A DNA stretch of 5,667 nt from positions 1 to 5,667 of the forward strand of contig JAHWJE010000133.1 in NCBI GenBank assembly GCA_019348575.1, given 5' to 3'. Position numbers and translations under genes: made by a program. Below the pieces are notes generated by a model that was not told where the DNA came from, ran no database searches, and worked only from the letters and a program-made list of their open reading frames with translations. This document shows, piece by piece, positions 1 to 5,352 of the stretch (positions are counted from its first letter, which is position 1; the number at the start of each line of letters is the position of its first letter). This DNA is from Actinomycetota bacterium (GTDB lineage Bacteria; Actinomycetota; Thermoleophilia; Solirubrobacterales; Solirubrobacteraceae).

Positions 1-342
1 AGTGCGGCATGGCAGCCCAACATGTCGGCCGGGGCGTTCCGGGACATGGTGGCGCGTGCCCGCGACCTTATCGCCGCCGGCGATATCTTTCAGGCCAATC
101 TGGCGCTCGCATTCCGCACCGAGCTTCCGGTCGGTTACGATCCGCTCTCGCTCTATCTGCAGCTGCGGGCGGCGAACCCGGCGCCCTTCGCGGCGCTGAT
201 CGTCGCGCCGGACCGCCTCGTCGCCTCGACCTCGCCGGCGCGCTCTCCGAGCAGCTCCGCGAACGCGGCCCCGACCGTGCCGTGGCCGAAAAGGCCAACC
301 CTGAACGCGGTCACCGCCGCGGGCCGCTACCCGAGGGTCTAG
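1..342 (+). CDS. pabB: PabB/TrpE-type chorismate-binding synthase, internal fragment
   Basis: This frame is open from the first base. It encodes a piece of the chorismate-binding domain of aminodeoxychorismate synthase component I (PabB) or anthranilate synthase component I (TrpE), the enzymes that aminate chorismate for folate or tryptophan synthesis. Visible family motifs are [11 protein letters not shown] (about 76-108), a [10 protein letters not shown] helix (about 139-168), NPAPFAAL (about 178-201) and the strand LVASTSP (about 217-237). The Asn in QANL, where TrpE usually has VV or similar, favours PabB. After TSP the family expects ER-F/L and then the catalytic core. Here the frame instead gives an unrelated Ser/Pro/Ala-rich tail to a TAG at 340-342, and the other strand of that tail encodes hom and lysA pieces. 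Real homology therefore ends near 237, and both ends of the gene are missing. The ATG at 22 is internal, not a start. The family call is solid; PabB over TrpE is less sure. Confidence 0.75.
   Translation, partial: SAAWQPNMSAGAFRDMVARARDLIAAGDIFQANLALAFRTELPVGYDPLSLYLQLRAANPAPFAALIVAPDRLVASTSPARSPSSSANAAPTVPWPKRPTLNAVTAAGRYPRV
222..314 (-). pseudogene. hom: Homoserine dehydrogenase, 5' fragment only
   Basis: Read on the minus strand from a GTG at 314-312, this stretch encodes [20 protein letters not shown] followed by [11 protein letters not shown]. This is the N-terminal Rossmann segment of homoserine dehydrogenase: a beta strand, the glycine-rich G-x-G-x-x-G NAD(P)-binding loop (GHGTVG), then the first helix. 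The enzyme reduces aspartate semialdehyde to homoserine for threonine and methionine synthesis. About 31 codons match; beyond about position 222 the frame no longer looks like the family, and the opposite strand there is PabB-like coding sequence. The piece lies 24 bp downstream of a lysA-like stop codon, matching the lysA-hom gene order known in actinobacteria. It cannot make a working enzyme. It is too short for ordinary ORF calling, so the call rests on motif recognition and on the tandem match with lysA. Confidence 0.7.
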
Positions 343-389
343 GCGTCGCGCCGCGCAAGGTCCTCGTAGGTCTCGCGCCTGCGGATCAC
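339..389 (-). pseudogene. lysA: Diaminopimelate decarboxylase, 3' fragment only
   Basis: On the minus strand the codons before a TAG at 341-339 read [16 protein letters not shown]. An ending of the form (R)RRET-x-EDL-L-x-R-(D/E) is typical of actinobacterial LysA, the PLP enzyme that decarboxylates meso-diaminopimelate to lysine. Only about 17 codons remain; above position 389 the plus strand reads as DnaX and the minus frame loses family resemblance. The hom start on the same strand lies 24 bp beyond this stop, as expected for a lysA-hom operon. The short length limits confidence: the peptide alone would be weak evidence, but the adjoining hom N-terminus makes it credible. Confidence 0.55.
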
Positions 390-636
390 CGTCGCCTTCG
401 CCTCCGACGGCGCCTACCTTCTGCGCAAGGCCGACGACGAGGAGTACCGCGCCTGCGTCGCCGCGGCGATCCGGTCGGTCACGGGCAGCAGCGCGCAGGT
501 CTCGTATGTCCTCGACGAGCCCGCGAGCGCCGACGCCGACCCGGAGCCTGCCGCGCCCACCGACCAGGAGTGGGTCCGGCGCTTCGTGGCAGAGTTCGAC
601 GCCGAGGAGATCCACCCCGAGAGCGAGGCCAGCTGA
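370..636 (+). CDS. dnaX: DNA polymerase III gamma/tau subunit, C-terminal fragment
   Basis: This plus-strand frame follows an in-frame TAG at 367-369 and runs 88 codons to TGA at 634-636. It begins near [20 protein letters not shown], followed by a helix with [10 protein letters not shown], the strand QVSYVLDE, an acidic Ala/Pro-rich linker and the tail [15 protein letters not shown]. This pattern matches the small C-terminal alpha/beta domain and acidic tail of actinobacterial DnaX, the clamp-loader subunit. The position directly upstream of ybaB and recR, with a one-base stop/start overlap (TGATG), supports the call, because dnaX-ybaB-recR is a common operon. The ATPase domains and most of the gene are missing upstream, replaced by lysA/hom and pabB pieces. 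No start codon with a ribosome binding site is visible, so as it stands this is a 3' remnant. The exact join is between about 370 and 390. Confidence 0.72.
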   Translation, partial: VSRLRITVAFASDGAYLLRKADDEEYRACVAAAIRSVTGSSAQVSYVLDEPASADADPEPAAPTDQEWVRRFVAEFDAEEIHPESEAS

Positions 637-974
637 TGCCCCAGCCGAACATGAACCAGATGCTCAAGCAGGTCCAGAAGATGCAGGCGGACATGATGAA
701 GGCGCAGGAGGCGCTCGCCAACGAGACGCTCCAGACGTCCGCCGGCGGCGGGATGGTCACGGTGACGATCAGCGGCGACCTCGTCCTCAAGGACCTCACG
801 ATCGATCCCGCGGCGGTCGATCCCGAGGACGTCGAGCTGCTGCAGGACATGGTCCTCGCCGCCGTCAACGAGGCGATCCGCCAGGCGCAGGAGCACGCCG
901 CCAAGAAGATGGGCGGGCTGACCGGCGGCCTGGACCTCGGGGGGCTCGGGCTGCCGCCCGGCATGGGCCTGTAG
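636..974 (+). CDS. ybaB: YbaB/EbfC family nucleoid-associated DNA-binding protein
   Basis: The product is 112 residues, the usual size for YbaB/EbfC, a small dimeric nucleoid-associated protein that binds DNA and is linked to recombination and repair. The N-terminal helix is the classic [20 protein letters not shown] (about residues 5-24). Next come the [12 protein letters not shown] strand region (37-48), LKDLTIDP (51-58), the helix around [18 protein letters not shown] (64-81), and a Gly/Leu/Pro-rich C-terminus from about residue 93. The ATG at 636 overlaps the TGA of dnaX by one base, and a GAGG at 625-628 sits 7 bases upstream, so this start is preferred over the internal ATG at codon 6. 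recR follows 32 bp downstream, fitting a dnaX-ybaB-recR operon with coupled translation. Nothing in the protein looks abnormal. Confidence 0.95.
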   Translation: MPQPNMNQMLKQVQKMQADMMKAQEALANETLQTSAGGGMVTVTISGDLVLKDLTIDPAAVDPEDVELLQDMVLAAVNEAIRQAQEHAAKKMGGLTGGLDLGGLGLPPGMGL

Positions 975-1006
975 GTCGTGGCCCCCCGTCACGAGACCGC
1001 CAGCGC

Positions 1007-1612
1007 TTGTACGCCCCGCCGATCCAGCGCCTGATCACCGAGCTCGGCAAGCTGCCGGGCATCGGCAACCGCACGGCGCAGCGGTTGGCGTTCCACATCC
1101 TGCGCGCGTCGCCGCAGGACGCGGCCGCTCTCGCCGACGCGATCCGCGAGGTCAAGGAGCGCATCGGCCTCTGCGAGATCTGCTTCAACCTCGCCGAGGG
1201 CCCGCGCTGCCGGATCTGCGACGACGCCCGCCGCGACCCGAGCCTGATCTGCGTCGTCGAGGAGGCGCCCGACGTCATGTCGGTCGAGCGCACCCACGAG
1301 TACGGCGGGCGCTACCACGTGCTCGGCGGCGCGCTGTCGCCGATCGACGGCGTCGACCCCGAGGACCTCAAGCTCGCCGAGCTGTTCGCCCGCGTGACCG
1401 ACGGCGCCGACTCGATCCGCGAGGTCGTGCTCGCGACCAACCCGACGACGACCGGCGAGGCGACCGCGCTGCACGTCGCCGACGTGCTGCGCGAGCGCGC
1501 GCCCGACGTCGTCGTCACGCGGCTGGCGAGCGGGCTGCCCGTCGGCGGCGATCTCGAGTACGCCGACGAGGTGACGCTCGGCAAGGCGTTCGCCGGACGC
1601 CGCCGGCTGTAG
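1007..1612 (+). CDS. recR: Recombination mediator protein RecR
   Basis: The 201-residue product has the length and domain order of RecR, which works with RecF and RecO to load RecA on gapped DNA. A helix-hairpin-helix lies at about 13-30 ([14 protein letters not shown]). The four-cysteine zinc finger uses Cys56, Cys59, Cys68 and Cys71 (CEIC...CRIC). A Toprim domain starts near 80 ([10 protein letters not shown]) and continues through [14 protein letters not shown] and the [12 protein letters not shown] region. The conserved C-terminal [12 protein letters not shown] is at 180-191. The start is taken as TTG at 1007 because it encodes the first residue of the family's usual beginning (MY-x-PP...LI-EL). 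The frame is open far upstream, but that extension is the shadow of ybaB and dnaX. The ribosome site is weak; only a purine-rich acgaga at 991-996 is seen. All key residues are present. The gene converges on the GH3-fold gene, with 15 bp between the stops and no obvious terminator hairpin. Confidence 0.95.
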   Translation: MYAPPIQRLITELGKLPGIGNRTAQRLAFHILRASPQDAAALADAIREVKERIGLCEICFNLAEGPRCRICDDARRDPSLICVVEEAPDVMSVERTHEYGGRYHVLGGALSPIDGVDPEDLKLAELFARVTDGADSIREVVLATNPTTTGEATALHVADVLRERAPDVVVTRLASGLPVGGDLEYADEVTLGKAFAGRRRL

Positions 1613-1627
1613 ACGACCCGCCGACCC

Positions 1628-2896
1628 TCATTCGACCCGCAAGGGCTCGCGCGCCTCGCGCGTGAGCGCGCGCAGCTTCGCGATCTTCTCCAGCGCGTCG
1701 ACGATGCGCCCGGCGCGGATCTCGCCGCTGCGCACGGCGGCCACCACGGTGCGGTAGGCCTCGTCCTGCTGCGCGCGGCCCCCGGGGACGACGAGCAGGT
1801 CGACGCCCGCCTTGAGCGCCGCGACCGCGGCCTCGCCGACGGTGCCGCCGGTCGTGGCGGTCGTCGCGACGAGATCGGCGGAGACGATCGTCCCCTCGAA
1901 GCCGAGCCGTCCGCGCAGCTCCTTGACCGCCTGGGGCAGGATCGTCGCCGGCGTCACGCTGTCGAACGCGGCGTAGATCGCGTTTGCCATCTGCATCGCG
2001 GGGGTGGCGTTGCGACCGCTGGCGACGGCCGCAAACGGCGTCATGTCGGTCTCGCGCAGCTCCTCGATCTCGAGCCCGACGGGCGCGGGCCCGGCATCGG
2101 GATCCTGCGAGGCGGCGCCGGTGCCGGGGAAGGGCCCGACGGCGGTCGCGACGCCGACGCGCTTGTAGGCGGCGACCGACGTCTTGATCGCCGCGGTGAC
2201 CTTCGCCGGCACTTCGGAGAACGCGCGCCCCTGGCCGGGACCGCCCGCGACGGCGATGTCGGCGTTCGGCCCGAGGTTCAGGCCGACGCCGAGCGCCTTG
2301 AGCTGCTCGGCGGCGCGGCGCGCGCTCGCCCGGATCTGGTCGCGGTTGCCCTCGCCGACGTCGACCTGCGGGAGCGGCTCGAGGTTGGGAAACGCGCTGA
2401 AGTCACCGCCCTGCTGCTGGGCGGCGACGATCGGCGCGGGGTGACCGGCCTCGCGCGCAACCTCCTGGATCTTCGACGTCAGTCCCGAGAGCTGCTGGGG
2501 CTGGGCGTAGTTGGCGCGCGAGAGCAGCACGCCGCCGTACGGGCGCGCGCCGAGGCGGCCGAAGAACCGCGTGTCGCGCAGCTTGCCGCGGAAGCCGACG
2601 ACGAACAGCCCCGCAACCGGGTCGCCCGGCGCCCGCGCGACCTCGTCCTCGGAGGGCGGGGCGGGATCAGATCCGGTGCGGCGTCCCTCGACATGAGCGC
2701 CCAGCACCGGTGCGAGCGCGTCGATCAACGTCCCGCCGCGCCCGCCCTCGTCGTCGCTGCCGAAGCGCGATCCGGCCTGCGTGACCGGCGCGTCGCCGCC
2801 GTCGCGCACGAACAGCACGTAGATCCCGCCGCCGAGCACGAGCAGCACCGCCACGGCGAGTGCGGCCAAGCGGGCCTGTGGCGGCAGTCGGCTCAC
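1628..2896 (-). CDS. Membrane-anchored GH3 (NagZ-like) fold protein, probably inactive
   Basis: The 422-residue protein starts at GTG 2896-2894 with a GGAGG 7 bases upstream (2908-2904 on this strand). Residues about 10-30 form one hydrophobic segment after a short basic N-terminus, so it is probably a membrane anchor or uncleaved signal with the body outside. A low-complexity acidic/Gly linker (about 31-95) leads to a domain resembling family 3 N-terminal glycoside hydrolases such as beta-N-acetylglucosaminidase NagZ. Visible landmarks are GLFVVGFRG (96-104), [11 protein letters not shown] (120-130), [14 protein letters not shown] (202-215), FPGTG (256-260), [10 protein letters not shown] (279-288), [12 protein letters not shown] (331-342) and [11 protein letters not shown] (363-373). 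The fold landmarks are kept but the usual active-site residues are not: KHFPGHG has become GPFPGTG, D-x-EGG has become AQQQGG, and the SDDL nucleophile site reads SADL (Ala340). The role is unknown; cell-wall or sugar binding is a guess. It is monocistronic here, divergent from lysC. Confidence 0.8.
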   Translation of the reverse strand: MSRLPPQARLAALAVAVLLVLGGGIYVLFVRDGGDAPVTQAGSRFGSDDEGGRGGTLIDALAPVLGAHVEGRRTGSDPAPPSEDEVARAPGDPVAGLFVVGFRGKLRDTRFFGRLGARPYGGVLLSRANYAQPQQLSGLTSKIQEVAREAGHPAPIVAAQQQGGDFSAFPNLEPLPQVDVGEGNRDQIRASARRAAEQLKALGVGLNLGPNADIAVAGGPGQGRAFSEVPAKVTAAIKTSVAAYKRVGVATAVGPFPGTGAASQDPDAGPAPVGLEIEELRETDMTPFAAVASGRNATPAMQMANAIYAAFDSVTPATILPQAVKELRGRLGFEGTIVSADLVATTATTGGTVGEAAVAALKAGVDLLVVPGGRAQQDEAYRTVVAAVRSGEIRAGRIVDALEKIAKLRALTREAREPLRVE

Positions 2897-2917
2897 CCGC
2901 TAGCCTCCGGTCCGTCC
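2897..2917. promoter_or_regulatory. 21-bp divergent start region between the GH3-fold gene and lysC
   Basis: Only 21 bp separate the GTG of the GH3-fold gene (minus) from the ATG of lysC (plus). The minus-strand gene uses a clear GGAGG (2908-2904). On the plus strand the same bases are pyrimidine-rich (gcctccggtccgtcc) and offer lysC no Shine-Dalgarno sequence, so lysC may be translated from a leaderless or very short-leader mRNA. A TAGCCT at 2901-2906 could serve as a -10 element, but no convincing -35 is seen. The promoters of both genes must lie partly inside the opposite gene's coding sequence. There is no room for a lysine riboswitch leader. Confidence 0.4.
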
Positions 2918-4192
2918 ATGTCCGGCACGGTGGTCATGAAATTCGGGGGGACGTCCGTCGCCGACGCCGAGCGGCTCAAGCGGGCGGCGGCGCGCATCGT
3001 GGCCAAGCGCGAGGCCGGCAACCGCGTCGTCGCGGTGCTCAGCGCGCGCGGCAAGACGACGGATTTCCTGATCGCCGAGGCACAGGAGATCTCGCCCACC
3101 CCCGATCCGCGCGAGATGGACATGCTGCTGTCGACCGGCGAGCGCCAGTCGTGCGCGTTGTGCGCGATGGCGATCAACGACCTTGGGCACCGAGCGATCT
3201 CCTTGACCGGGTCACAGGCGGGGATCGTGACAGACACCTCGCACACGAAGGCGCGCATCCTAGATGTGCGGGCCGATCGGATCCGCCAGGGGCTCGACGA
3301 GGACGCGATCGTGCTCGTCGCGGGCTTTCAGGGGGTGTCGACCACGAAGGACGTCACGACGCTCGGACGCGGCGGCTCGGACACGACCGCGGTCGCGCTT
3401 GCGGCGGCGATCGGAGCCGACATCTGCGAGATCTACACCGACGTGGCGGGCGTCTTCAGCGCCGACCCGCGGATCGTGCCCGACGCGCGCAAGCTGCCCG
3501 TCGTGTCGTTTGAGGAGATGCTCGAGATGTCGGCTTCCGGCGCCGGCGTCCTGCAGCTGCGCTCGGTCGAGTACGCCCGCAACCACGGCGTGCGGATCCA
3601 CGTCCGGTCGAGCTTCTCCGACGATGGGGACGCCGGGACCGGTACCTTGGTGGTAGGAGAAGAGGAGACCGTGGAACAGCCGCTCATCACCGCCGTCACG
3701 CATTCGACCGAGGAGGCCCGGGTCACGATCAAGGGCGTCCCCGACACGCCCGGCATCGCCGGCCGGATCGCGACCGCGCTCGCGGTCGCCAACGTGAACA
3801 TCGACATGATCATCCAGAACGAGCCGGTGTCGGAGGGCGCGGGCGCGGACATGTCGTTCACCGTGCCGCGCTCGGACGTCGCCGACGCGCGCAGGGCGCT
3901 GGCGCCGCTCGCCGAGGAGCTGGGGCTGGAGATCCAGACCGACGAGGCGATGGGCAAGGTCTCCGTCATCGGCGCCGGGATGAAGTCCCATCCCGGGGTC
4001 GCGGCGAAGGTCTTCACGACGCTCGGCGCCGAGGGCGTGAACATCGAGATGATCTCGACCTCGCCGATCAAGATCTCGTGCGTGATCCCCGGCGAGGCCG
4101 TGCCGGGCGCGGTCCGCGCGCTGCACGCGGCGTTCGCGCTGTCGGGCGAGGGCACGATCCGCGCCGAGCGGCCCTTCGGGGAGTTCGTATGA
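2918..4192 (+). CDS. lysC: Aspartate kinase (alpha subunit, with ACT domains)
   Basis: The 424-residue product phosphorylates aspartate to aspartyl-4-phosphate, the first step to lysine/diaminopimelate, threonine and methionine. The kinase domain opens with [10 protein letters not shown] (5-14), including the nucleotide-binding KFGGTS. It continues with LLSTGERQS (70-78), LVAGFQGVS (133-141), the phosphate-binding [12 protein letters not shown] (147-158) and [12 protein letters not shown] (174-185). Two ACT domains follow: the first from about 266 with [11 protein letters not shown] (274-284), [10 protein letters not shown] (292-301) and MSFTVPRSD (312-320); the second from about 346 with [12 protein letters not shown] (354-365) and [13 protein letters not shown] (375-387). 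Length and layout match the actinobacterial/Bacillus short kinase that is inhibited by lysine and/or threonine. ATG 2918 is the only sensible start; the open frame upstream is a shadow of the GH3-fold gene. It has no clear ribosome site. asd follows with an ATGA overlap, so the two are surely co-transcribed. No key residue appears lost. Confidence 0.96.
   Translation: MSGTVVMKFGGTSVADAERLKRAAARIVAKREAGNRVVAVLSARGKTTDFLIAEAQEISPTPDPREMDMLLSTGERQSCALCAMAINDLGHRAISLTGSQAGIVTDTSHTKARILDVRADRIRQGLDEDAIVLVAGFQGVSTTKDVTTLGRGGSDTTAVALAAAIGADICEIYTDVAGVFSADPRIVPDARKLPVVSFEEMLEMSASGAGVLQLRSVEYARNHGVRIHVRSSFSDDGDAGTGTLVVGEEETVEQPLITAVTHSTEEARVTIKGVPDTPGIAGRIATALAVANVNIDMIIQNEPVSEGAGADMSFTVPRSDVADARRALAPLAEELGLEIQTDEAMGKVSVIGAGMKSHPGVAAKVFTTLGAEGVNIEMISTSPIKISCVIPGEAVPGAVRALHAAFALSGEGTIRAERPFGEFV
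3655..3667 (+). promoter_or_regulatory. Internal ribosome binding site inside lysC
   Basis: The purine run AGGAGAAGAGGAG sits within the lysC coding sequence just before an in-frame GTG at 3671. It contains two AGGAG copies, 11 and 3 bases from that codon. Such a run is notable in this GC-rich gene, and the gene's own 5' start lacks any comparable site. It falls at the hinge between the kinase and ACT domains (codons for GEEET), where glutamate codons alone could also produce it. Confidence 0.5.
3671..4192 (+). CDS. lysC: Aspartate kinase beta subunit from internal in-frame start
   Basis: An in-frame GTG (codon 252 of lysC) preceded by a purine-rich ribosome site would give a 173-residue protein made only of the two ACT domains. 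It would begin [20 protein letters not shown]. In Corynebacterium glutamicum and Bacillus subtilis, aspartate kinase is an alpha2beta2 complex whose beta subunit arises from exactly such an internal start. The Corynebacterium beta chain, as I recall it, also starts at a GTG, with a similar (V/M)EEAVLTGVATD sequence and nearly the same length. Here the beta chain would bind the regulatory amino acids and pair with the alpha ACT domains. The position match and the ribosome site are seen directly; that it is translated is inferred. Some aspartate kinases are homodimers without a beta chain. Confidence 0.6.
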   Translation: MEQPLITAVTHSTEEARVTIKGVPDTPGIAGRIATALAVANVNIDMIIQNEPVSEGAGADMSFTVPRSDVADARRALAPLAEELGLEIQTDEAMGKVSVIGAGMKSHPGVAAKVFTTLGAEGVNIEMISTSPIKISCVIPGEAVPGAVRALHAAFALSGEGTIRAERPFGEFV

Positions 4193-5262
4193 GCGCCGGC
4201 CGGACCCAGCCCACGCTGCGGGTGGCGGTCGTCGGCGCGACGGGCGCCGTCGGCAGCGTGATGCTGCGGCTGCTGCGTGAGCGCGACTTCCCGGCACGCG
4301 AGATCGTGCCGTTCGCCTCCGAGCGCTCGGCGGGCCGCGAGCTCGAGGGCGTCGGCACGATCCGGGCGCTCGGCGACGACACGATCGGCGGCTTCGACCT
4401 CGCCGTCTTCTCGGCCGGCGGATCGACGTCGCGCGCGTGGGCGCCGAAGTTCGCCGACGCGGGGGCCGTCGTGGTAGACAACTCGAGCGCCTGGCGGATG
4501 CACGACGACGTGCCGCTCGTCGTCGCCGAGGTCAACCCCGGCGCGCTCGACGGCCACCGCGGGATCGTCGCCAACCCCAACTGCACGACGATGGTGGCGA
4601 TGCTGCCGCTCAAGGCGCTGCACGACGAGTTCTCGCTGGTGTCGATGGTCGCGACGAGCTATCAGGCCGCGGGCGGCGCCGGACAGTCCGGGATCGACGA
4701 GCTCGCCGCGCAGGTGGGGCCGCTTGCCGCTGACGTGCAGCAGCTGTGCGACGACGGCGCGGCGGCTGCGGCGTCGGTGCCGGTGTCGGTGCACGCGGCG
4801 ACGCTGGCGTTCAACGTCGTCCCGCTGCTCGGGACGCTCGGCGCGGACGGCCACAGCGACGAGGAGCGCAAGCTGCGCGACGAGTCGCGCAAGATCCTCG
4901 GCATCCCCGAGCTGGCCGTGTCGCCGCTGTGCGTGCGCGTGCCGGTGATGGTCGGCCACGGCGTCGCCGTGCGCGCGACGTTCGAGCGCGAGGTCGACCT
5001 CGACCGCGCGCTGGAGGTTCTGGCGGCCTTTCCCGGCATGGTGCTCGACGACCTCCCGACGCCGCTGGAGTACGCCGGCCGCGACGAGGTCGCCGTCGGC
5101 CGCGTGCGCCGCGACCTCGGCGATCCGCGCTTCACGCTGAACTTCTTCGTCGTGGGCGACAACCTGCTCAAGGGCGCGGCGCTGAACACGGTGCAGCTGG
5201 CCGAGGTGCTGCTGGAGCGCGGTCTCGTCGGCTCGTCTTCGCAGCGGGCCTCTGCCGCGTAG
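4189..5262 (+). CDS. asd: Aspartate-semialdehyde dehydrogenase
   Basis: The 357-residue enzyme reduces aspartyl phosphate to aspartate semialdehyde with NADPH, the second step of the aspartate pathway and the branch point to lysine/cell wall and to homoserine. The NADP-binding Rossmann loop VGATGAVGS is at 15-23. DNSSAWRM (97-104) is the phosphate/substrate region. The catalytic Cys132 lies in ANPNCTTM (128-135). SYQAAGGAG (157-165) and GHSDEERK (221-228) follow, and the acid/base His257 is in [11 protein letters not shown] (248-258). The C-terminus has [20 protein letters not shown] (320-339), usual for the family. The ATG at 4189 overlaps the lysC stop as ATGA, with GGGGAG at 4178-4183 five bases upstream, so translation is probably coupled to lysC and to the putative beta chain. 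Length and active-site residues are normal. The short Ser/Ala-rich tail after residue 347 is variable. Confidence 0.96.
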   Translation: MSAGRTQPTLRVAVVGATGAVGSVMLRLLRERDFPAREIVPFASERSAGRELEGVGTIRALGDDTIGGFDLAVFSAGGSTSRAWAPKFADAGAVVVDNSSAWRMHDDVPLVVAEVNPGALDGHRGIVANPNCTTMVAMLPLKALHDEFSLVSMVATSYQAAGGAGQSGIDELAAQVGPLAADVQQLCDDGAAAAASVPVSVHAATLAFNVVPLLGTLGADGHSDEERKLRDESRKILGIPELAVSPLCVRVPVMVGHGVAVRATFEREVDLDRALEVLAAFPGMVLDDLPTPLEYAGRDEVAVGRVRRDLGDPRFTLNFFVVGDNLLKGAALNTVQLAEVLLERGLVGSSSQRASAA

Positions 5263-5352
5263 CGCGCGCGGTTCTCGTCGGATCGGTGAACGAATGGTGT
5301 CTTGAGGCGCGCGTTCTGACGTGGGCGGGCGCGGCGAGTGCATCCTGCGCTG
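5263..5352. other. Spacer after asd, no clear gene or terminator
   Basis: This 90-bp stretch follows the asd stop. Both ends hold GCGCGC-rich runs (about 5262-5269 and 5305-5312) that could pair, but no stable GC hairpin followed by a T run is seen. It includes a slightly less GC-rich patch (gaacgaatggtgtcttga, about 5287-5304) that might hold a promoter for the downstream gene, though no convincing -35/-10 pair stands out. Confidence 0.3.

Noticed and set aside
414..992. 192-codon minus-strand frame opposite dnaX and ybaB
   Set aside because: It is a shadow of the well-supported ybaB, with no family resemblance.
506..1006. In-frame upstream extension of recR
   Set aside because: It overlaps dnaX and ybaB in another frame and is Arg/Pro-rich; RecR homology begins at the TTG at 1007.
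1613..1627. Possible bidirectional terminator between recR and the GH3-fold gene
   Set aside because: Only 15 bp lie between the stops, and I see no hairpin or T run there.
2441..2917. In-frame upstream extension of lysC
   Set aside because: The extension is antisense to the GH3-fold gene and has shadow composition; the family begins right at the ATG at 2918 ([13 protein letters not shown]).
2860..2917. Lysine riboswitch ahead of lysC
   Set aside because: The upstream DNA is coding sequence of the divergent gene with only 21 bp of gap, and no riboswitch-like stems were recognised.
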